DNA from: Anaerolineaceae bacterium | Lineage (GTDB): Bacteria; Chloroflexota; Anaerolineae; Anaerolineales; Anaerolineaceae | Direction of reading: 5' to 3' | Assembly (NCBI GenBank): GCA_002702705.1 | Contig: PABH01000060.1 | Span: 1-45,400 of the forward strand | Length of the DNA: 45,400 bases | Shown: positions 26,730-33,565 of the stretch, piece after piece | How the letters are laid out: every line of letters begins with the position of its first letter | How positions within the stretch are numbered: position 1 is the stretch's first letter | Made by a program: the position numbers and the translations under genes | Notes under the pieces: model-generated | What the model was told of the DNA's origin: nothing | The model's database searches: none | Seen by the model: the letters and a program-made list of their open reading frames with translations, nothing else

Positions 26730-29700
26730 ATGGTGAGAGAAAATGGATTCAAAAGAAATTCTTTTGTTATTTGTTTGTTGGTGATTGTTTGTTTTATTTT
26801 TGTTTTACCGGGGAGTGTGGTATTGGCAGAAACCAGGGAGGTTTGTCCCGTTGACTGTGCTTATACCACCATTCAATCCGCGATTAATGCTGCTGTGGAT
26901 GGTGATGTAATCTCTGTAAAAAATGGGATTTATGCCGAGGTAATTTGGGTGAATAAACCAATCAGTTTGATTGGCGAATCGCGTGATGGGGTTATCATTG
27001 ATGCTTCTGGCCATACCGGGTATGCCATATCCGTTACTGCCAGTAATGTCATCTTAGGGTTTTTTACCGTACAAAATGGAAATGACTACGGAATAAAAAT
27101 TAGCGGTGTAAATAACTTTACCCTTCAGTATGTTACCGTGAACCAAATGGCGCGCAGCGGTGTCGATTTAAATGGGGTTGATACGGCTGTTTTGAATAAC
27201 ATTCGTTCTACCGGGTCGGTGGCAGGCGTGGGAATTGCCATTACGGATTCACAGAATATTGACTTGAACGACATTTTGACCTCGGGAAATGCCTGGGGTG
27301 GGATTGGCATTTATACCTTGGGTGAGTTTCATCCGGGTGGGGTGGATGGTGTTACGCTGACCGGTCTAAATACAATTCAGGAGAATCCGCCCATTTATGT
27401 TGAAATCGAAAACTTTGCTTCGCCAAGTGAACCATACCCGGTTACCAATCTGGATATGGGTGAATTTCGGTATCTGGTTACCAACAGCTCACAACCCAAT
27501 CTAAGTGTTTATTACACCACCTTTGTTCAGGCGCGGGCCACCATCTTGTTTGTTAGTGCACAAAATTTCGCAACCATCCAAGATGTAATAAGCGGCGATT
27601 ACCTTGTTTCACCTGGTTTAAAAATTCATGCTGCTGTGAAATTGGCAGCAGATAACAGCCGCATTTTTGCCTACAATGGTGAATATTTGGAACCACAAAT
27701 TTTGATCGATAAAAATATTACCATCACGGGTGAAAGCCAATCCGGCACGATTTTCAAACCACTTGATGATACGGAAGCCAGCGGGGATGCGGCCGGATGG
27801 TTTGTGGTGAATGACGGATTTGTATTCGATTTGAATAATGTTACCCTGGACGGTCTGGGGAAAAATATTCATCAGGCAATCCGCTCTTTTGGCAGCGGAA
27901 CGATTCAAAACGTGACATTCAAAAATATTTCTTATCCGGGTTACCAGGGTACGGCAGTAGCCAACCTTGGTCAAAATATGACGATTGCTAACAACACTTT
28001 CTTAAATATCGGCAGGACGGGCGTGCTTGTGTCGGGCCCCGGTATCGGCAATACCATCATTTCCGATAATGCCTATACCGGCAAAGGAAGCGGGGATTGG
28101 GTAGACTATGCCGTGGAAGTGGATGGTGGGGCAGTGGTTCTTTTGAAGGGCAATACCATCAGCGGAAACATTGGAGAAACTTTGGGCGGTTTAAGCTCGG
28201 CTGGGGTTTTGGTTACCACCCAAAATGGAACTGGTACAAGAGCCCAACTTTACGGAAATACTGTTCATGGTTGCACCGATGCCGTTCGGGTGGGGGTAGA
28301 CTCAACAGATACATCGGTTGTGGTAATGCACCAAAACGATTTTTCAGGGAATAGTAATGGCGTCTTTACCTATCACAGCCCCGTGGATGCAAGAATGAAC
28401 TGGTGGGGAGACTTAACTGGACCGAGCAGCGGGGATGGCGTATCGGAAGATGTCAATTATTCACCCTGGTTGGGTTTATTGCCCGCTACCACACCAATGA
28501 TCTTGCATACCGATGGCAATATCCAGGCCGCGATTGATGCCGCTGAGGCTGGTGATTCAATTTATGTGCACCCTGGTGTTTATAATGAAATAGCTGAAAA
28601 CCGTTATTTGTTTGATGGCAGCGGCCCCTACCAGTTTGGTTTATTTATTCCGGTCGATAAACCAAACCTCTCCATTGTAGGGGTAGACGATAATGGGTTA
28701 CCAGTATCCTCCTACTCAAGCGTGCTGGCCCAGGTGCAGTTAAATGCGACCAATGATTTTGGCCCCTCCGGTTTGTTTGTGGAAGCGGACCAAATTACCG
28801 TGTCCGGTTTGCAGCTTTCGCAGCATCCGGATTTTATCGGCAAAACCATTGAAGTTATTGGGAATGCGTTTACCCTACAGTACAGCCATGTTTTGGCTAA
28901 CCAGTCTACGGCTCTTGTTTTTAATGATTGGCGTTTTGATGAAGCCAGCGGAAGTTCGCACCTACAGGAGTATTCCATCAATCAGAACCGGATTGAAGAT
29001 GGCTTTATTGATCTTTACAATGGTGCGGGTTATTCCGGTCCTGTAACAGGTCGTTTGATGACCAATAACGTTTTTGATGGTTTCCCTCTCCAGCCAACCC
29101 TCCAATTTACGGGTTCGATTGCCAGTTCACCAATCTATGTTTATCCGGTGGGCGGTGCAATCATTTATGGAAATCAGTTTACTGATGCAGCAGAGCATAT
29201 CCTTGTGCGTGGTGATTATGATAACAGCCAGTTTAATTGGGCCGATTATTGGAATGAAAATATATTTGATCAGGCGGTGATGGTGGGAACAAACCCGCCG
29301 GAAAATATTCGTTCTTATGTAAATGGTCTATATCCCAACAGCCGGCGAATTGGATCCGTCATTCAGGCGGAGATTAATCATGCCCTGCCGGATGACACGG
29401 TTTTGGTGAAAGATGGGCTTTACGAAGAAAATTTGCTCATTAACCAAAACATTTCCCTGATTGGGCAGGGTGAAAACACAATTCTTTTAGCCCCCGAACT
29501 GATCCCAACATGTTTTGCGGTTACTAATCCAAATTACAATGCACACCCCGTGATTTGTATTCAGGCCGATCATGTTACCGTAGATCATTTCACTGTGGAT
29601 GGGGCAGGCCGTGGGAATAGCAATTATAAATTTATGGGGATTGCTTTTCAGAATGCGGGCGGAGCTGTGAAAAACACGGTCATTACCCGCATCAAATCCT

Positions 29701-31010
29701 CCCCAATCACAATGGATGATAATGGTTTGGCTTTGTTTGTTTATAACAACGATGGAACCAACCGCTCCTTTACGGTGGATCAGGTAACCATTGAGGATTT
29801 CCAGAAAAACGCGATGGCCATCAGTGCGTTAGCGGATACCCCCCTGGCGGTCAATATCACCAACAATCATGTTACCGGACAGGGGCATACCAGCCTGGTT
29901 GTGCAAAACGGTATTCAGGTCTGGGGGGATCTATTAACCGGAACGATTGAAGGCAACAGCGTGGATGATATTGGTTTTATCAGCACCAATCCGGATAACA
30001 GAGTTGTTGCCACCAGCATCTTAAATTATTATGCCGATGTGGATGTGCTGCGGAATACGGTGACCGAGGCACAAATCGGCCTGTATGTTTATGACGGCAG
30101 CGGACGGTATATCGACAATCAGTTTGAGATTTTTAAGGTCGGTTATTCCGGTTTTGGCATGATCCTCACCGATCCGCCAGGCGCAGTGCCTTCACCCAGT
30201 GTTGTAAACACGTTGGATGAAAAATCAAGACTGCCGAATGAAGGCGTGAAAACTGAAGGCGAAAATATCATCTTTGCAGAAAACAACCAGGTTTTATTTA
30301 ATGGCACAGATAATACGGGGACCATTGGGATAGATGCAGAAGCGGGACATGGTGTGAAAGATGTTAACGTAAATATCAATGCTAATACCGTGCGCGGGTT
30401 TGATTTTGGCATCACCCTGCTGCAGTGCGGTGGGACAACCTGTACGGATAGTGTATTTACCCATCTTCAGGCCTTGTGCAACCTCATCTCGGAAAATAAC
30501 AAGGGCATGTATTCAAATGTGACCGCTTTGGAAATGTTCGCTCCCTATAACTGGTGGGGTGACCCCAGCGGGCCGTATCATCCCAGTTTTAACCCGGATG
30601 GCCTGGGTGACAGCGTGACCGGATTGATCGATTTTACACCCTGGCTGGAAGAACCGGTCTGTATGGTCAATTTTCCGCCATTGGCACGTGGTGATGTGTA
30701 TAAAGATGCTGTGCAGAACGTTACCTATCAAACTGCCGCACCCGGCGTATTGGCGAATGATATGGATTTGAACGATGACCCCATAACCGCGGTGTTGGTG
30801 GATGACGTTCAGTTTGGTGCATTAACGCTCAACGCTGATGGTTCGTTTACCTATATTCCGGAAGTTAACTTTATTGGCGTTGACAGTTTTACCTATGCTG
30901 CCACCGATGGCGTGTTGAACAGTGAACCCGTCACGGTTACCATCACTGTTTTGCCCGGCATCCCCATTACCAGCGGCGGGACGGTTTATTTGCCAGTTAT
31001 TATGCGTTAA
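26730..31010 (+). CDS. Giant secreted right-handed beta-helix surface protein 2
   Basis: This is the 1426-residue paralogue of the 21440 gene. I start at the ATG at 26730, six bases after GGGGAGG; the in-frame ATG at 26715 overlaps that site. The signal peptide covers about residues 1-33. Beta-helix opening units recur near residues 47, 299, 597 and 877, and NWWGD.(T/S)GP motifs close two helical blocks (near 555 and 1275). One tandem-95 cadherin/Ig-like domain (from about 1320, with LTLNADGSFTYIP) precedes the C-terminal VYLPVIMR. An adhesin or extracellular-matrix function is inferred from architecture and from its c-di-GMP-II leader. It is GC-richer than the first half of gene 1. Confidence 0.9.
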   Translation: MVRENGFKRNSFVICLLVIVCFIFVLPGSVVLAETREVCPVDCAYTTIQSAINAAVDGDVISVKNGIYAEVIWVNKPISLIGESRDGVIIDASGHTGYAISVTASNVILGFFTVQNGNDYGIKISGVNNFTLQYVTVNQMARSGVDLNGVDTAVLNNIRSTGSVAGVGIAITDSQNIDLNDILTSGNAWGGIGIYTLGEFHPGGVDGVTLTGLNTIQENPPIYVEIENFASPSEPYPVTNLDMGEFRYLVTNSSQPNLSVYYTTFVQARATILFVSAQNFATIQDVISGDYLVSPGLKIHAAVKLAADNSRIFAYNGEYLEPQILIDKNITITGESQSGTIFKPLDDTEASGDAAGWFVVNDGFVFDLNNVTLDGLGKNIHQAIRSFGSGTIQNVTFKNISYPGYQGTAVANLGQNMTIANNTFLNIGRTGVLVSGPGIGNTIISDNAYTGKGSGDWVDYAVEVDGGAVVLLKGNTISGNIGETLGGLSSAGVLVTTQNGTGTRAQLYGNTVHGCTDAVRVGVDSTDTSVVVMHQNDFSGNSNGVFTYHSPVDARMNWWGDLTGPSSGDGVSEDVNYSPWLGLLPATTPMILHTDGNIQAAIDAAEAGDSIYVHPGVYNEIAENRYLFDGSGPYQFGLFIPVDKPNLSIVGVDDNGLPVSSYSSVLAQVQLNATNDFGPSGLFVEADQITVSGLQLSQHPDFIGKTIEVIGNAFTLQYSHVLANQSTALVFNDWRFDEASGSSHLQEYSINQNRIEDGFIDLYNGAGYSGPVTGRLMTNNVFDGFPLQPTLQFTGSIASSPIYVYPVGGAIIYGNQFTDAAEHILVRGDYDNSQFNWADYWNENIFDQAVMVGTNPPENIRSYVNGLYPNSRRIGSVIQAEINHALPDDTVLVKDGLYEENLLINQNISLIGQGENTILLAPELIPTCFAVTNPNYNAHPVICIQADHVTVDHFTVDGAGRGNSNYKFMGIAFQNAGGAVKNTVITRIKSSPITMDDNGLALFVYNNDGTNRSFTVDQVTIEDFQKNAMAISALADTPLAVNITNNHVTGQGHTSLVVQNGIQVWGDLLTGTIEGNSVDDIGFISTNPDNRVVATSILNYYADVDVLRNTVTEAQIGLYVYDGSGRYIDNQFEIFKVGYSGFGMILTDPPGAVPSPSVVNTLDEKSRLPNEGVKTEGENIIFAENNQVLFNGTDNTGTIGIDAEAGHGVKDVNVNINANTVRGFDFGITLLQCGGTTCTDSVFTHLQALCNLISENNKGMYSNVTALEMFAPYNWWGDPSGPYHPSFNPDGLGDSVTGLIDFTPWLEEPVCMVNFPPLARGDVYKDAVQNVTYQTAAPGVLANDMDLNDDPITAVLVDDVQFGALTLNADGSFTYIPEVNFIGVDSFTYAATDGVLNSEPVTVTITVLPGIPITSGGTVYLPVIMR

Positions 31011-31015
31011 CAGAA

Positions 31016-31043
31016 AACCGCGTGCTCGCTCAAGCACGCGGTT
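31016..31043. terminator. Hairpin between convergent beta-helix 2 and sortase-like genes
   Basis: AACCGCGTGCT and AGCACGCGGTT pair perfectly around CGCTCA. It begins six bases after the beta-helix 2 stop and lies 37 bases past the stop of the minus-strand sortase-like gene, so it probably ends transcripts from both sides. T-runs are short. Confidence 0.7.
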
Positions 31044-31079
31044 TCATAAGGGGGAGGGGCATAAAAAACGATAAAACCT

Positions 31080-31775
31080 TTAATAAATCGGGGTTGCGAT
31101 AACGAAGGTGCGTCCCCAGGAATAATTGCCGTCTTTTTCCAAACAGGTTTGGAATGTGAGATGATGTTCGCCGGTGTAGACCTGGTAAAACAACTGGGTG
31201 GCGGTCAGGCGTTCATTGGTTTCGAGATCAATAAAATCACTGTAGGGGCTGGTGGGCTCCAGGGCTTGGAACTGGCGGATGCTTTCGATGCGGTAGGCCT
31301 TGGTGCTGCCATCTCCAAGAATGATATCTACTTCCTGCCCAATTTCGAGATCATAAAATTTTGCGCCGGCGTGGGTGTTATGTGCCAACAAACCGGTGGT
31401 GCCAAAATTGGTTGCTGCCGCAAACTGCGTGATCGTATTGGGTGCCGAACTGATGTATCCGGCATTTCCGGCAGGCTGCTGAACAACCGGCATGGCCAAC
31501 ACATCTTCCACGTACACCCCAACCAATTGATCTGAAACGCCATTGGTGACTGAGTTTACAAACAGATCAAACGGATCGGTTTCGGCGGGTGGATTTTTTT
31601 CAGCGGAACTGGTGCCATTGACCAATGCAGGTAAAAATACCGAAAAACCGGAATTGGGTTCGTCACTGGATACGGCGATTTGCTGAATATTTTCAGCGGA
31701 TACCGGAAGCCAACCAGCCATCAGAATGATGGCGCTTACAAATAAGATTGAGGTAAAAAAATACAGTCGTTTCAT
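31080..31775 (-). CDS. Secreted sortase-like transpeptidase
   Basis: This 231-residue protein has an N-terminal signal or anchor helix (residues 4-27). The C-terminal half fits the sortase fold. GLLAHNTHAG supplies the catalytic His132, LTFQTC the catalytic Cys211, and WGRTFVIAT the Arg222. Sortases cut sorting signals and attach proteins to the cell surface, or act as housekeeping transpeptidases. The Cys context (TCLEK) is unusual and the class is unclear, so activity needs testing. Residues 45-52 (SVFLPALV) resemble the YLP tag of neighbouring surface proteins. AAAGGGC precedes the ATG. The leader contains two tandem c-di-GMP-I riboswitches, making regulation by the same second messenger as the beta-helix proteins likely. 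Confidence 0.78.
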   Translation of the reverse strand: MKRLYFFTSILFVSAIILMAGWLPVSAENIQQIAVSSDEPNSGFSVFLPALVNGTSSAEKNPPAETDPFDLFVNSVTNGVSDQLVGVYVEDVLAMPVVQQPAGNAGYISSAPNTITQFAAATNFGTTGLLAHNTHAGAKFYDLEIGQEVDIILGDGSTKAYRIESIRQFQALEPTSPYSDFIDLETNERLTATQLFYQVYTGEHHLTFQTCLEKDGNYSWGRTFVIATPIY

Positions 31776-31813
31776 CGTTTATGCCCTTTAAACTAACTTG
31801 GAGACAAGGGCTT

Positions 31814-31860
31814 CAAAAAACGAAGAAACCAACTGGAAATTTGTGAGCGAATAAGGTTTC
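31814..31860 (-). terminator. Candidate terminator after c-di-GMP-I copy A
   Basis: On the minus strand GAAACC (the 3' strand of the aptamer's P1) can pair with GGTTTC, followed by TTCGTTTTTT. The stem is short (6 bp) and the loop long, so this is tentative. If real, ligand-bound P1 would block it and give an ON response. Confidence 0.35.
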
Positions 31861-31957
31861 GGTAACCTGGCAGTCATATCCTTCCCTCCCCGGAAGGGTT
31901 TAGACCCATGGCTTTGCGTCCCCGGCTTTCACCGGGTTTGCCCTTGTCGATCCATAT
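31852..31957 (-). ncRNA. Cyclic-di-GMP-I (GEMM) riboswitch, gene-proximal copy A
   Basis: Read on the minus strand, the class I signature is clear. AGGGCAAACC is followed by a hairpin CCCGG-TGAAAG-CCGGG carrying a GAAA tetraloop, then GACGCAAAGCC. GGTCTAAACC next contains the tetraloop receptor, and the second helix CCTTCC/GGAAGG ends at GCCAGGTTACCG. P1 forms from GGATCG and CGAAACC with an internal bulge. The element sits between a leader terminator and the sortase-like gene. Confidence 0.93.
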
Positions 31958-32006
31958 AAAAATGAAAATTGCCGTGCAAGAAAAACACGGACCCGACTGA
32001 TCGAAT

Positions 32007-32035
32007 AAAAAAACCTGGAAAATTAATTTCCAGGT
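32007..32035 (-). terminator. Intrinsic terminator between the tandem c-di-GMP-I aptamers
   Basis: On the minus strand ACCTGGAAA and TTTCCAGGT pair perfectly (9 bp) around TTAAT and are followed by a run of Ts. It lies about 60 bases after aptamer B and just before aptamer A, as expected for an expression platform of the first switch. Confidence 0.85.
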
Positions 32036-32093
32036 CCGCTTTTTGCTTTGATGGCGATGAGTTTACTGTCTTCCATGACAGAGTCACGATTCG

Positions 32094-32195
32094 ATCAATT
32101 CGGCGGCCTGGCAGTCATAACCTCCCTCCCCGGAAGGTGTTAGACCCATAGCTTTGCGTCACCGGTTTTCACCGGGTTTGCCTTTATCGTTTGAT
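32094..32195 (-). ncRNA. Cyclic-di-GMP-I (GEMM) riboswitch, distal copy B
   Basis: On the minus strand: AAAGGCAAACCCGGTGAAAA, then CCGGTGACGCAAAGC, then GGGTCTAA and GGCCGCCGAA. The GAAA-capped hairpin, the CGCAAAGC segment and the second helix (CCTTCC/GGGAGG) match class I and copy A. P1 pairs ATCAA.CG with CG..TTGAT, a different sequence from copy A but the same shape. It is the first element of the leader transcript. Confidence 0.92.
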
Positions 32196-32221
32196 GTTAA
32201 TGTGCATCCTTGCTTGAAAAC

Positions 32222-32230
32222 AGTGTAGCA
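32222..32230 (-). promoter_or_regulatory. Extended -10 promoter for the sortase leader
   Basis: On the minus strand TGC directly precedes TACACT, an extended -10 arrangement. The predicted start near 32215 lies about 20 bases before aptamer B. No good -35 hexamer is visible. Confidence 0.5.
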
Positions 32231-32309
32231 CAAATCGGACAGTCTTGTTGTAAAGATGGCGTAAAAAGAGCGTAAATAAAAATGATACCGGAGAAAATAA
32301 AATGGATAG

Positions 32310-32390
32310 GTTGGGCAAGTCCAATCGATCAGATCGGTAATTTTCTAGATAAGATAGAATTTCACAGTGATACGACAGCCACGTCCCAAC
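32310..32390. repeat. 80-base GTTGGGC-ended repeat, copy 1
   Basis: The element runs from GTTGGGCAAG to ACGTCCCAAC with near-inverted ends. A second copy of the same length at 37911-37990 shares the ends and many interior positions (GATCGGT, ACAG, ATA). The rest of 32231-32639 holds the ACCACCAAGCACAC string shared with 18387 and GCGTGCCCAACAAA at 32472, but no gene. Confidence 0.55.
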
Positions 32391-32639
32391 AAAGAATTGA
32401 AAATAACCACCAAGCACACGAATTCACACGAAGAAAAAAATAAAAACCAACCTCACAGCGACTTGAACGCCGCGTGCCCAACAAAAAAATTCGCGACTGT
32501 CCTTCAAAGCCGGGCTTTTGTCGAGAGCGATTGTTGTCTGGGATCGAAACTTTGGCAACCTACTCCGAACGCATACGGAGAAAACAAAACCCGACTTTTG
32601 CATTAAAATGACAAAATTGCGGTATAATAACAAAACAAT

Positions 32640-32712
32640 GCCCTCGTAGCTCAATGGATAGAGTACCTGACTTCGAATCAGTTGGTTGGGGGTTCGAGTC
32701 CCTCCGGGGGCA
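32640..32712 (+). tRNA. tRNA-Arg (anticodon TCG)
   Basis: The cloverleaf is complete over 73 bases without encoded CCA. Acceptor GCCCTCG pairs with CGGGGGC. The D arm GCTC/GAGT encloses AATGGATA. The anticodon loop CTTCGAA gives TCG, reading CGA arginine codons. The T arm contains GGTTCGAGTCC. The outermost pair of the anticodon stem appears mismatched (C-U), leaving four good pairs. TATAAT at 32623-32628 may be its -10 box. Confidence 0.95.
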
Positions 32713-32718
32713 CAGTTG

Positions 32719-32744
32719 CACCGCTTGAAAAAGCGGTGTTTTTT
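32719..32744 (+). terminator. tRNA-Arg terminator
   Basis: CACCGCTT and AAGCGGTG pair perfectly around GAAA, followed by six Ts, immediately after the tRNA. An identical hairpin recurs at 32863. Confidence 0.85.
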
Positions 32745-32797
32745 GTTGTTAAGCTGACTTCTCATCCCGTTGGGGATAGTCCCCATAGGGGAGACAT

Positions 32798-32888
32798 AAT
32801 CAGTTGGTTGGGGGTTTCCCCGTACCGAGGACAGGCGAGTAGTCCCTCCGGGGGCACAGTTGCACCGCTTGAAAAAGCGGTGTTTTTC
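32798..32888 (+). repeat. Damaged second copy of tRNA-Arg 3' half plus its terminator
   Basis: AATCAGTTGGTTGGGGGTT repeats tRNA positions 32676-32694 exactly, and TCCCTCCGGGGGCACAGTTG with the following hairpin repeats 32699 onward. Between them about 26 bases have replaced the CGAG of the T loop, so it cannot fold as a tRNA. It looks like the scar of a duplication or of integration at the tRNA 3' end. Confidence 0.8.
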
Positions 32889-32892
32889 TTTT
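32863..32892 (+). terminator. Duplicate tRNA terminator hairpin
   Basis: CACCGCTT and AAGCGGTG flank GAAAA, then TTTTTCTTTTT. The stem is identical to the hairpin at 32719 and belongs to the duplicated tRNA 3' segment. Confidence 0.75.
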
Positions 32893-32893
32893 T

Positions 32894-32931
32894 GTTTGTT
32901 GGGGAGGGTTTGCAAACCTTCCCCAACAAAC
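32894..32931. terminator. 38-base palindrome between tRNA and XRE gene
   Basis: GTTTGTTGGGG at the left and CCCCAACAAAC at the right continue inward to TTTGCAAA with only one G-T departure from perfect symmetry. It lies between the rightward tRNA unit and the leftward XRE gene ending at 32943, so it may stop transcription from both sides. Confidence 0.6.
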
Positions 32932-32942
32932 ACCTTCTATCA

Positions 32943-33389
32943 TTAATTTTTTTCTGTTGATCTTTGCAGATACACTTTAGCAAGAAAAACACCGATACTG
33001 ATTACACCGGCCAAACCGGCTAATAACAAACCGGTTTCCGAATCCCCTGTAATAAAAAATCGAAATGCGGTCATAATTATGGCAAGAATGATTAACACGG
33101 TTATCTTGTAAAAATCAAAACCGTTTGATGCTTTTTCTGGTTGGATTGTTTCTTCAATACCTGTATTTACGTGGTTATCTTCTACACCATCAATTTGTTC
33201 TTTCAGTAAATAATCCATACTCACATTAAAATAGTTTGAAATCGCAATTAAGGTCTCCATTTCAGGGATGGATTGGTCTAACTCCCACTTTGAAACTGCC
33301 TGTCTTGATACATTCATCATTTCTGCGAATTTTTCTTGGGATATCGATTCTTCTTTTCTTAATTGTACTAATTTTTCACCTAATGTCAT
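32943..33389 (-). CDS. XRE-family helix-turn-helix regulator with membrane tail
   Basis: This 148-residue protein has an N-terminal XRE/Cro-type HTH domain (residues 4-58: QLRKEESISQEKFAEMM then VSRQAVSKWELDQSIP). A linker and two predicted membrane helices follow (about residues 92-112 and 120-140). Membrane-tailed XRE regulators of this kind are common and usually act as repressors, often of their own locus. No toxin or immunity partner is visible beside it. GGAGGTG precedes the ATG at good spacing. A possible TTGTCT/TAAGAT promoter lies near 33435, and a 15-base palindrome further upstream may be its operator. Confidence 0.85.
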   Translation of the reverse strand: MTLGEKLVQLRKEESISQEKFAEMMNVSRQAVSKWELDQSIPEMETLIAISNYFNVSMDYLLKEQIDGVEDNHVNTGIEETIQPEKASNGFDFYKITVLIILAIIMTAFRFFITGDSETGLLLAGLAGVISIGVFLAKVYLQRSTEKN

Positions 33390-33466
33390 CGTGACACCTC
33401 CATCTTAGAATAACTATATCTTAAACCATGCGAAAATATAGACAACCAATTTTAAGTTGAATTTTA

Positions 33467-33481
33467 GCAACCATTGGTTGC
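33467..33481. promoter_or_regulatory. 15-base palindrome upstream of the XRE gene
   Basis: GCAACCATTGGTTGC is symmetric around one central base. It lies upstream of the putative promoter of the XRE gene, and a CAACCAAT half-site recurs near 33443. It is a plausible operator for the XRE regulator. Confidence 0.45.
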
Positions 33482-33565
33482 ATTTATGATTTTGGCTGCT
33501 TAATTAAAACAGACCTGATGCCGAGGTGGATTTCTTGTATTCGGAATACCTTTATAAATCCAAAA

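Noticed and set aside
21440-31010. Pectate lyase or other polysaccharide-degrading activity for the beta-helix proteins
   Set aside because: Only the structural repeats are visible; I see no conserved catalytic Asp/Arg set of pectate lyases or polygalacturonases.
32424-32933. A 169-codon minus-strand frame over the tRNA-Arg
   Set aside because: It reads through the intact tRNA and its duplicated half; the apparent internal repeat is just the tRNA and terminator duplication.
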